DNA from: Paraphysomonas bandaiensis
Taxonomy: Eukaryota > Chrysophyceae
NCBI GenBank assembly: GCA_965644295.1
Contig: CBFFRP010000655.1
Location: forward strand, 18,792 to 82,791
Length of the DNA: 64,000 nucleotides
Direction of reading: 5' to 3'
A program made the translations under genes and the position numbers. The stretch's first letter is position 1; every line of letters starts with the position of its first letter. Shown here piece by piece: positions 34,843 through 46,800 of the stretch. The notes under the pieces were generated by a model. It worked only from the letters and a program-made list of their open reading frames with translations, searched no databases and was not told where the DNA came from.

Positions 34843-36322
34843 TTATTCATACTCAGGGTCAAACCCCACCACAAAAGACGTACGTTGTAGCTGCTGCTTC
34901 AGCTTCTTAGCATTTGCAATCGATTGCAGAATATCCTCGCTTGAATTAGCAGACACACCTTCTTGGGCCCTGTATATCCGAAAATATTAGTATCCAGTGA
35001 CAAATAGCAGGGAATATATATTTAACGCAAAGTTCTAACTGCCGCATAGGTTGCACATCTTGATGATATACACAGGGAAAAGCTGGTTCCAGATAGTACC
35101 TGTGGGTGTTGCTTTTGTATTCAGTCTTGTCATCTCCAAGAGAAAAGTGACATCTACGCGTTTCATCGATTACCTTCCGGAGTTCGGCTTTTCGATCCCC
35201 TACAGTGATTGTCACGTCTACGCTAGATACAATAAAGAGTCCAAATGGCTATACTACACTTACCATGATTGTAACATTCTTCCGGTAGATTTTTATACCC
35301 TCTCCTGTAGTCGGAAGTATAATCCACTTTCTCCTCGCCCATTGATATTTGATGCCTTCGGAGGTGTGTCTTTAATGCGGTCACTTCATCTTTCATCTTG
35401 CTAAAGTCATTCGTGTTGCCATGGTAGCACATTGCATCCTAAAGTACAACATTCAGGCACCAATGTCGCCAGAGAATACAATACGCATACACAACGGGTA
35501 AACGGAAATTACATGAGTAATGGGAAGCGTATACGTACTTGGGCAACAGATTTATAATTAGGCTTCTCTGATCCGAAGTCAATTGAGCTCTTCTGGGCTG
35601 GGATAGAAACAGTGGGCTTCGTTTTTCCCAATTGTCCAGCTGGCGAAAAGCACATAACAAAATCATTGAAAAATGGAAATGTAGTAGTTTTAATAATCTA
35701 AGCCTTCAAGAGAATAATCCATATGTCCTAAACTGTCTTGCGTACCTTCAGCAGATGCTCGGAGCCCAGCCCTTGCTGTCGTCTCGTAGTCCACTTTCTC
35801 GTCACCCAGTGAAAAATTGGCCCGAGTTAATTGAGCCTGGACACATAAACCTGACTTAGCAATGCAGTGGTATTTATTATGCGCATTCAATTACAACACC
35901 AACATGATAATATACTAATAGCAAAGTACTGCACATAATATTCAGAGTGATAGCTAAAATTACCTTCATATCTTTATTTCTGGCCGTCTGTGACTTACGT
36001 TCTTCTATATCAAAACCATGCATAACATTTTTCTGCTGACTGTGAGCATCACTTAAATATTCCACCTGAATAAGAAGTTATGTCGATTCAATAAAGACAC
36101 GAAAAGAGTGTTTGACAATATTTTTTATGTATCTGCACTCACCGAGTCGTTTCCAAATAGTATGGATGTCTTCGTGTTCGCTAATTTGCGGTTCCTCAAT
36201 TCAGATACCATTTTACCTCTGTCATAACTGCCTATTTTGGAGGCTACATCTTCCATTGCTGATGATGTTGTGGTCACCCAGCGTTTGCTAGGTGAGCGTG
36301 GAGATTGTTGATTAGAAGGCAT
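34843..36322 (-). CDS. Five-repeat protein with [FI]xxGxxKxxY motif, putative axonemal protein
   Basis: Seven exons (36322-36143, 36065-35964, 35836-35746, 35639-35539, 35438-35264, 35217-35100, 34969-34843) give 297 residues, all joins in frame. The chain contains five spaced copies of one motif: ILFGNDSVEYLSDAHSQ (about residue 54), FSLGDEKVDYETTARAGL (102), IDFGSEKPNYKSVAQDAM (144), ISMGEEKVDYTSDYRRGY (189) and FSLGDDKTEYKSNTHR (241). Only the last three residues before the Tyr and the aromatic after the Gly vary much. Spaced motifs of this type, in which an FxLG plus DKxxY pair recurs every 40-50 residues, are seen in proteins that lie along ciliary doublet microtubules. The link is from pattern resemblance, not a search. 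The N-terminus is Ser/Pro/Arg-rich (MPSNQQSPRSPSKRW). No enzymatic motif is seen. Confidence 0.78.
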
Positions 36323-36883
36323 TTAGCAAATTTTACAAGTATGTAGAATACTAATGAAGTTCTAATTGTAAATAAGGTATAGCAGGTGTCTGATATACTC
36401 AATCTTAATGGACGGTTAAGTATCTATATCACTGCAGGCCAATGTACTCTATAGCTACCATATGCACACACGAGAACTCGAAACCGTCACAACTGAGACA
36501 CTTGTAGAGCACTGTAACTGTATACACGCTCTGTAGTAGATGACTGTATGATGAAGAAAACTAACGGATTTTTCCCAGATACACACCAACTGTTTGACGG
36601 TAGTTTGTGGGGTATGAATGGTTCCATTATGCAGTACCACACAGACTGTACTTTTGGAATTGTACTGTACAAAAAACTTTCCTTTTACACGAGTACAATA
36701 CAAACACCAACATGAACTCCAACCCATTATAGTACTACGAAGTCCATAAGTACACTATCGAAGTACGATAGTCCATAAAGTCCATATATATATACATATA
36801 TTTCCTGTACATACATACATATATAGACATCCATACATATCACACCAACCTAACCACAGGCTCTTAACTCCAACCTATAGAAA
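36323..36883. other. Divergent intergenic/promoter region
   Basis: Between the starts of the five-repeat gene (-) and the LRR-PAQR gene (+). It includes a small near-duplication (gtccataagt / gtccataaagt at 36748-36785) and ACATATAT tracts near 36790-36840. Confidence 0.5.
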
Positions 36884-39816
36884 ATGCCAAGAAGAGTCCC
36901 TAAGAAACAAGATATTCAGCAGATAGAAAAGGAGGAGATCGGCAATGGTATCCTCTCTAATCAAGATATGATTCTCCTTAAAGACAATCAAGAGCATGCT
37001 GTAGAGCTCTATAAGAAACACGGGTTTATAAGAGAATGTGAGGAGGCAGCGGATAGATATATAGCAAACTGTGAACGGTTTAATGTGGATGTTGATCCAG
37101 GAGTTGTCATATGTCTCAGAACAGGGTCAGTCAATGCATATGTCTTACACACCACCATAGAGCTAATAGTCAATTCATATGTAATGGTATGTGTGTTTTT
37201 GTAGGTGGTATATGCTACATCCTACCAAATATTTCAATGAAGGAGCTATGCTTCCATTACTTGGAGTCTTGGACCAAAACCAACACGTGAGATGCCTAAA
37301 CTTAGCCTATACTGGTAATCACTTATATATAAGTTGTGCGCATGTACAATGCGATGCTGCCTATCTCGTGAAGTTGATATTTGCAATTTATTTGTATACC
37401 TTCATGTTAGAATGCACGTTATTGTTGCGTGATAATCGTGCCGTCTGTAGCCATGCAGGACAAGCGCATCAGAAGCAGTGGAAACGGCAACTCTAATGCA
37501 AGAGTGCTTAATTTTATTCTGCGTCAGAACCAAGCCATTGAAGAACTGAACCTCTCTAATACTGGTGAGATGATATGTCTGTGGGATATTGACTATGTAA
37601 TTACTTGAATGTATAACATTGACTGCCGAATCACATAGTTTTAGTATACTCAGCACTTGTTCTATTTCACTCTTGTAAACGCGGTAATATATGTGCGTAG
37701 GTCTAGATGATGATGGTCTCAAGGAAATAGCACAAGCTCTTAAGGACAATAGAAGTTTGAAAAGGCTGGATGTTTCAGGGAATTATTTTGGTGAGAAAAG
37801 CTGTATATCATGATAGTAGATTATTTTCGATTTGTTTTCTTTTTGGTATTTATCATCGTAGTAGAATGTGTGTAGGTGTTGTGATACACTGTGCTTGTCG
37901 TTCTTTTTGTCTAAACAGTGTCATAATCTTCAGGTCTAGACGGAGCGCTGAGTTTGAGGGATGCATTGGAGTCTGGATCATCTCTGGAGAAGCTTGATCT
38001 GTCCATGAATGCTCTTTCCTTTCAGGCAATCCACGCTCTTCAGAGCTCCTGTGCATGCAACGGTATTTCACACTTTTTGTATGACTGTGCTGCACTGTGC
38101 CTTGTATTTTATGCACACGTTACTACTTGAAGTAGAGCACAGTAATGCACACAAGTCCATTGCATTCTCTCGTGTAAAGTTGCCTATTCCATGTGAAGTC
38201 ACTCTCGCCATTACTGTAAGGAGTAAAAAAAAATATATGTATATAGAACGTATAAACTAAGGAGTATATATGTTCTATATAGTTTAATATATTTACATAG
38301 GACTCGAGATGCTCACCCAAGGAAACTACATATTCGAGGAGATTCTTAATTCTGTGTCCCACGGAGTGGCTCTCATATTCGCTGTTATCGGTTCTGTCAT
38401 ATTGATGACAGAGGCCACTGAAACATACAACACAGACTACCATTTCTGGGGTTGTCTTATCTTCTCATTTACACTCATGTTTTTGTTTGCGGTATCCACA
38501 CTGTTCCACTCTTTCTTTATGCTGCCTACAGGTGAATAAGAATAACTCTCATTTCATCGCATCTTACTGTTACATGTAGCTTCTTATGTACTTCAAATTT
38601 TGGATCATGTTGGCATATATATGCTGATAGCAGGTATGCCTCCCAATGTGCACTGCACCAAATGCCCATGACTTCTGGTTGATATTGTGAGAGTAGTCCA
38701 TTTTCACTCCATTTATGTTGTTGCTGAAACTAATGAATATCTTGCCACCGAATGTATATCTTGCCACGCTTCATATGGGCAGTCATAACCACATCTCCGC
38801 ATATATAACATATAGATTCTCATCCCGTGCTCTTCTAATGTGTCCATGACAGGGTCATATACTCCGTTTCTATTGATAGGGCTGCATAACTACACCTCTG
38901 CCACGGTTCTACTAATTGCCCAGTGGATAGCTGCTGCTGCAGGAACAATGTTCGTCAGTGAGTACTCCTTTCCATACATCTGTGCTGTATTTCTTTGAAG
39001 CTATTCTGTTCTTATTCGTATTTTGTATATCATAGCTGGAGCTGATCTCAATAAGCCATCCACAAGTAACATCGAGCTGACTGCATTCGTTTGTATGGGT
39101 GGCGCTGCGGTGTTTGTGTGGCACCATATTCTCGAGGCATTTACGGCTTCGGCAGTCAAGCTACTTGTAGCAGGTATGTCTGTGTGCCCGTACGTAAATT
39201 GTATACCAAGATGTGTGCAAAATAACTTATATCGTTCTCTATACAATTTTACTTTGCCAAGTACATATGTGTATATTATGTTGGCAATGTTTATTCTGAT
39301 ACTGTATGTATGCGGCATGAGTTCAATGGAGGAGCTGGATTATCTGATATTTTCACAGGAGGGGCTGCTTACGTGATAGGAATCGTATTCTTTATATGGG
39401 GACAGTACAAGCCCATATATCACTCAGTGTGGCACCTTTTTGTAATGCTAGGTATCTTGGGATCAGACTCGTCTCACGTACGCTTTAATTGTTTTGTCAT
39501 GCAGGGGCAAGTCTACACTGGTTCTGTGTTTATTTCTTCATAGTCAATACTAGACTAGGCGGTGTTATGGAGGGTGTATACGAGGATTGTATGAGGGATG
39601 GACTGCAGACCTGGTATGCATAACACATACGTATTGCATTTCAGAATTATACATAGATTTTACATGTAACATTCACATTGTGAGCTATAATAGCCCACAG
39701 CATATTATCTACAGCATAGTAATACATATCGTGTCTGATAATTTTCGTACTGCAGCGTGCAGGAGCTGTACGATGTTGTAAACATGACCGCGATAGGCAC
39801 GGATTCCTGCACCTAA
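36884..39816 (+). CDS. LRR - PAQR (adiponectin receptor/hemolysin-III family) fusion membrane protein
   Basis: Twelve exons (36884-37125, 37205-37314, 37451-37564, 37701-37790, 37934-38062, 38301-38531, 38580-38633, 38853-38957, 39036-39173, 39359-39451, 39505-39613, 39756-39816) join to 491 residues. Residues 80-235 are ribonuclease-inhibitor-like leucine-rich repeats, about one per exon (VRCLNLAYTG, IEELNLSNTG, LKRLDVSGNYFG, LEKLDLSMNALS). From residue 232 a seven-helix PAQR domain follows: YIFEEILNSVSHGVALIF, LFHSF, the family signature LDHVGIYMLIAGSYTPF, and HSVWHLFVMLG near the end. His298, His426 and His430 and the Asp314-His315 pair are the expected metal and catalytic site residues. 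PAQR proteins are receptors or ceramidase-like hydrolases. Nine of eleven introns are phase 1, including the joint between the halves. A second start at 38310 for a PAQR-only product is the alternative. Confidence 0.85.
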
Positions 39817-40870
39817 TTAGTTGCAGTTTTCTCGTTTCCGACTAGAACACTGTGCGGAGGATACTCACTGTGCTAGTTGGTGAGAATGGTAAAACTTTTG
39901 ATTTGTCATTGAAGTAACTGCACGTCGTCTACAACAGTGCTCTGATAACGAAGGCCAGTGTGGGCTACTTAGTGTGCTAGAGTTATAATGCTTAAGTTCA
40001 TTTTCATCGCTTATATGTATTGTATAACCGATAAACTAATAATAGATCGACTCCAACCTATTCCTACGTACGTACTTGTAGCTTGTTGATGTGTATCGCT
40101 AGTAGCTGTCCTGTATTCTGTGTTGAATCGAAATACAGAATCTACAAAACTACAGCAACAGGAATAATATACGCAAAGCAACTGAAAATAAAGTAGCTCT
40201 TAAAAGTTAAATATAGACTTATAGAGAAATATATTGGAGTTGGTAATAGATATTTTGCTATATTCACACTACTACAACGCCACTACGCCACACGTACAAT
40301 CTCTCCAAATATATATTTCAGTGATTCACAGTGTGTTATAACTAATAACTAACAAAACCGAACTCAAATCGCCTATTAATATGTTACTGATATTGAGCTG
40401 CCTGGAGTGTGTGATTTTGATACTAAAGTAGCAACAGTTTACCACAGGGCTATAACTGCATATATACATTGGTGTAAACACTGTCTAGTAGATTATGGTT
40501 TTTCGTTGCAACTCTGTGGTTACGACATAAGCAAGTACTACTTTTACCGAGTACTTCACACATATATATACATTATTGACATCACTTTGAGGACCTTGAA
40601 GAATTAACTATACTTTATTGAAGAAACACTTTATATATATGTTAAATACTATTCATCAATGCATATTATCGTACTAAACTGACGTTATATCTGCTAATAG
40701 TGCTAACTGAAGAAATCACTTGTCGCAGTTTTCCCATCAAAACTATACATATTTATGTATACACTCGTCCTTGTGACTAGCCTTCGGCTGCACAGAGAAA
40801 ATAGTTGTAGATATTACTGATGATATTTCGGAGATGGAAATGTCAAAAGGTGAAAAACTACTTGTATCTT
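39817..40870. other. Convergent intergenic region
   Basis: 3' flanks of the LRR-PAQR and lectin-LRR genes, AT-rich, no gene signal. A 66-codon frame at 40407-40607 is judged chance. Confidence 0.5.
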
Positions 40871-43800
40871 TTAAGATTCACACTCCTCTACCGCCCCAGG
40901 ATCAAAGCCTTCCCCAAGTGTGTGCAGACATGAAGAATAGCAGGATAATCCATCATTACCAAATACATGGAGATATTCGAGAGATGTCATATTGCACAGC
41001 GAATCGGGAAGAGATCCAGTAAAATGGTTGGAAGAAAATAGAATGTGTTTGAGTTGAGTCAACCCGCTAAGTGAAGATGAAATAGACCCAGAGAGAGAGT
41101 TACTGGATAAACTGATGTACTCAAGTGATGAAATACGATCCAAAGTAGAGGGTAGACTGCCAGTTAAAGAGTTGCTATACAGTCCTAAGAATTTCAACGC
41201 CTGCAGTCTTCCGATTTCATCTGGTATACTTCCAGTAAAAGCATTTACACCGAGATTGATATAAGCGGCGCCTGATAGACTACCAATTCTGGAGGGGATG
41301 GTGGAAGAAAATAAATTTAATGAAAGATCAAGGTGAGAGAGAAACTGCAGAGACCAAACTTCTTCCGGAATGGGACCCGAAAGGTAGTTGTTTGACATGT
41401 CCAAGAATGTTAAATTCTTCAATCCACCTATTGTGGGTCGTAGCTGACCGCTCAACCCAAACCCTTTAGTATTAATACCGTTGACGTCAACAGTATACTC
41501 ATCACTGCCGATATTACGGTGAAAGCTACAATTTACACCCGTCCAGAAGCATACATGTATGTCAGGTATCCCGAATGTACAGCTCCAGCCAGTAAGATTC
41601 ACAGACTCATGTTGGCCAGAAGGAAGATTATACAATGCCAAATCACATAACGCCATCTCAGTAGCAGAAATATTCTGCATATTATTCACTAGAGAAGGCA
41701 ACAGAGAAGGCGTACACGTGGGCACTACTGTTGGAGATACAGTAGGAGCATTAGTGGGAACTACTGTTGGACTCACTGTGGGCAATGATGTTGGAGATAC
41801 AGTAGGAGCATTAGTGGGAACTACTGTTGGACTCACTGTGGGCAATGATGTTGGAGATACAGTTGGAGCATCCGTGGGAACCACTGTTGGACTCACTGTG
41901 GGCAATGATGTTGGAGATACAGTTGGAGCATCCGTGGGAACTACTGTTGGACTCACTGTGGGCAATGATGTTGGAGATACAGTAGGAGCATCCGTGGGAA
42001 CTACTGTTGGACTCACTGTGGGTGCGGATGTTGGAGATACAGTAGGAGCATCCGTGGGAACTACTGTTGGACTCACTGTGGGCAATGATGTTGGAGATAC
42101 AGTAGGAGCATTAGTGGGAACTACTGTTGGACTCACTGTGGGTGCGGATGTTGGAGATACAGTAGGAGCATTAGTGGGAACCACTGTTGGACTCACTGTG
42201 GGAAATGATGTTGGAGATACAGTAGGAGCATCCGTGGGAACTACTGTTGGACTCACTGTGGGCAATGATGTTGGAGATACAGTAGGAGCTTTAGTGGGAA
42301 CCACTGTTGGACTCACTGTGGGTGCGGATGTAGGAGCATGCGTGGGAACTACTGTTGGACTCACTGTGGGCAATGATGTTGGAGATACAGTAGGAGCATC
42401 CGTGGGAACTATTGTTGGACTCACTGTGGGTGCGGATGTTGGAGATACAGTAGGAGCATCCGTGGGAACTACTGTTGGACTCACTGTGGGCAATGATGTT
42501 GGAGATACAGTAGGAGCATTAGTGGGAACTACTGTTGGACTCACTGTGGGCAATGATGTTGGAGATACAGTAGGAGCATCCGTGGGAACCACTGTTGGAC
42601 TCACTGTGGGCAATGATGTTGGAGATACAGTAGGAGCATCCGTGGGAACTACTGTTGGACTCACTGTGGGCAATGATGTTGGAGATACAGTAGGAGCATT
42701 AGTGGGAACCACTGTTGGACTCACTGTGGGTGCGGATGTAGGAGCATGCGTGGGAACTACTGTTGGACTCACTGTGGGTGCGGATGTTGGAGATACAGTA
42801 GGAGCATCCGTGGGAACTATTGTTGGACTCACTGTGGGTGCGGATGTTGGAGATACAGTAGGAGCATTAGTGGGAACTACTGTTGGACTCACTGTGGGCA
42901 ATGATGTTGGAGATACAGTAGGAGCATTAGTGGGAACCACTGTTGGACTCACTGTGGGAAATGATGTTGGAGATACAGTAGGAGCATCCGTGGGAACTAC
43001 TGTTGGACTCACTGTGGGCAATGATGTTGGAGATACAGTAGGAGCATTAGTGGGAACCACTGTTGGACTCACTGTGGGTGCGGATGTAGGAGCATGCGTG
43101 GGAACTACTGTTGGACTCACTGTGGGCAATGATGTTGGAGATACAGTAGGAGCATCCGTGGGAACTATTGTTGGACTCACTGTGGGTGCGGATGTTGGAG
43201 ATACAGTAGGAGCATTAGTGGGAACTACTGTTGGACTCACTGTGGGCAATGATGTTGGAGATACAGTAGGAGCATTAGTGGGAACTACTGTTGGACTCAC
43301 TGTGGGCAATGATGTTGGAGATACAGTAGGAGCATCCGTGGGAACCACTGTTGGACTCACTGTGGGTGCGGATGTTGGAGATACAGTAGGAGCATCCGTG
43401 GGAACCACTGTTGGACTCACTGTGGGTGCGGATGTTGGAGATACAGTAGGAGCATCCGTGGGAACCACTGTTGGACTCACTGTGGGCAATGATGTTGGAG
43501 ATACAGTAGGAGCATCCGTGGGAACTACTGTTGGACTCACTGTGGGCAATGATGTTGGAGATACAGTAGGAGCATCCGTGGGAACTATTGTTGGACTCAC
43601 TGTGGGTGCGGATGTTGGAGATACAGTAGGAGCTTTAGTGGGAACTACTGTTGGACTCACTGTGGGCAATGATGTTGGAGATACAGTAGGAGCATTAGTG
43701 GGAACCACTGTTGGACTCACTGTGGGAAATGATGTTGGAGATACAGTAGGAGCATCCGTGGGAACTACTGTTGGACTCACTGTGGGCAATGATGTTGGAG

Positions 43801-46800
43801 ATACAGTAGGAGCATTAGTGGGAACTACTGTTGGACTCACTGTGGGTGCGGATGTAGGAGCATGCGTGGGAACTACTGTTGGACTCACTGTGGGCAATGA
43901 TGTTGGAGATACAGTAGGAGCATCCGTGGGAACTATTGTTGGACTCACTGTGGGTGCGGATGTTGGAGATACAGTAGGAGCATCCGTGGGAACCACTGTT
44001 GGACTCACTGTGGGTGCGGATGTTGGAGATACAGTAGGAGCATCCGTGGGAACCACTGTTGGACTCACTGTGGGCAATGATGTTGGAGATACAGTAGGAG
44101 CATCCGTGGGAACTACTGTTGGACTCACTGTGGGCAATGATGTTGGAGATACAGTAGGAGCATCCGTGGGAACTACTGTTGGACTCACTGTGGGCAATGA
44201 TGTTGGAGATACAGTAGGAGCATCCGTGGGAACTACTGTTGGACTCACTGTGGGCAATGATGTTGGAGATACAGTAGGAGCATCCGTGGGAACTATTGTT
44301 GGACTCACTGTGGGTGCGGATGTTGGAGATACAGTAGGAACATCCGTGGGAACTACTGTTGGACTCACTGTGGGCAATGATGTTGGAGATACAGTAGGAG
44401 CATCCGTGGGAACTACTGTTGGACTCACTGTGGGTGCGGATGTTGGAGATACAGTAGGAGCATCCGTGGGAACTACTGTTGGACTCACTGTGGGCAATGA
44501 TGTTGGAGATACAGTAGGAGCATTAGTGGGAACCACTGTTGGACTCACTGTGGGAAATGATGTTGGAGATACAGTAGGAGCATCCGTGGGAACTACTGTT
44601 GGACTCACTGTGGGCAATGATGTTGGAGATACAGTAGGAGCATTAGTGGGAACCACTGTTGGACTCACTGTGGGTGCGGATGTAGGAGCATGCGTGGGAA
44701 CTACTGTTGGACTCACTGTGGGCAATGATGTTGGAGATACAGTAGGAGCATCCGTGGGAACTATTGTTGGACTCACTGTGGGTGCGGATGTTGGAGATAC
44801 AGTAGGAGCATCCGTGGGAACCACTGTTGGACTCACTGTGGGTGCGGATGTTGGAGATACAGTAGGAGCATCCGTGGGAACCACTGTTGGACTCACTGTG
44901 GGTGCGGATGTTGGAGATACAGTAGGAGCATGCGTGGGAACTACTGTTGGACTCACTGTGGGCAATGATGTTGGAGATACAGTAGGAGCATCCGTGGGAA
45001 CCACTGTTGGACTCACTGTGGGTGCGGATGTTGGAGATACAGTAGGAGCATCCGTGGGAACCACTGTTGGACTCACTGTGGGTGCGGATGTTGGAGATAC
45101 AGTAGGAGCATCCGTGGGAACTACTGTTGGACTCACTGTGGGCAATGATGTTGGAGATACAGTAGGAGCATTAGTGGGAACTACTGTTGGACTCACTGTG
45201 GGTGCGGATGTTGGAGATACAGTAGGAGCATCCGTGGGAACCACTGTTGGACTCACTGTGGGCAATGATGTTGGAGATACAGTAGGAGCATCCGTGGGAA
45301 CTACTGTTGGACTCACTGTGGGTGCGGATGTTGGAGATACAGTAGGAGCATTAGTGGGAACTACTGTTGGACTCACTGTGGGCAATGATGTTGGAGATAC
45401 AGTAGGAGCATCCGTGGGAACTACTGTTGGACTCACTGTGGGCAATGATGTTGGAGATACAGTAGGAGCATCCGTGGGAACCACTGTTGGACTCACTGTG
45501 GGCAATGATGTTGGAGATACAGTAGGAGCATCCGTGGGAACTACTGTTGGACTCACTGTGGGTGCGGATGTTGGAGATACAGTAGGAGCATCCGTGGGAA
45601 CCACTGTTGGACTCACTGTGGGCAATGATGTTGGAGATACAGTAGGAGCATCCGTGGGAACTACTGTTGGACTCACTGTGGGTGCGGATGTTGGAGATAC
45701 AGTAGGAGCATTAGTGGGAACTACTGTTGGACTCACTGTGGGCAATGATGTTGGAGATACAGTAGGAGCATCCGTGGGAACTACTGTTGGACTCACTGTG
45801 GGCAATGATGTTGGAGATACAGTAGGAGCATCCGTGGGAACCACTGTTGGACTCACTGTGGGCAATGATGTTGGAGATACAGTAGGAGCATCCGTGGGAA
45901 CCACTGTTGGACTCACTGTGGGCAATGATGTTGGAGATACAGTAGGAGCATCCGTGGGAACCACTGTTGGACTCACTGTGGGTGCGGATGTTGGAGATAC
46001 AGTAGGAGCATCCGTGGGAACTACTGTTGGACTCACTGTGGGTGCGGATGTTGGAGATACGGTAGGAGTTTTAGTGGGAACCACTGTTGGACTCACTGTG
46101 GGCAATGATGTTGGAGATACAGTAGGAGCATCCGTGGGAACCACTGTTGGACTCACTGTGGGTGCGGATGTTGGAGATACAGTAGGAGCATCCGTGGGAA
46201 CTACTGTTGGACTCACTGTGGGTGCGGATGTTGGAGATACAGTAGGAGCATCCGTGGGAACCACTGTTGGACTCACTGTGGGCAATGATGTTGGAGATAC
46301 AGTAGGAGCATTAGTGGGAACTACTGTTGGACTCACTGTGGGTGCGGATGTTGGAGATACAGTAGGAGCATCCGTGGGAACTACTGTTGGACTCACTGTG
46401 GGCAATGATGTTGGAGATACAGTAGGAGCATCCGTGGGAACCACTGTTGGACTCACTGTGGGCAATGATGTTGGAGATACAGTAGGAGCATCCGTGGGAA
46501 CCATTGTTGGACTCACTGTGGGTGCGGATGTTGGAGATACAGTAGGAGCATCCGTGGGAACCACTGTTGGACTCACTGTGGGTGCGGATGTTGGAGATAC
46601 AGTAGGAGCATCCGTGGGAACTACTGTTGGACTCACTGTGGGTGCAGATGTTGGAGATACAGTAGGAGCATCCGTGGGAACTACTGTTGGACTCACTGTG
46701 GGCAATGATGTTGGAGATACAGTAGGAGCATCCGTGGGAACTACTGTTGGACTCACTGTGGGCAATGATGTTGGAGATACAGTAGGAGCATCCGTGGGAA

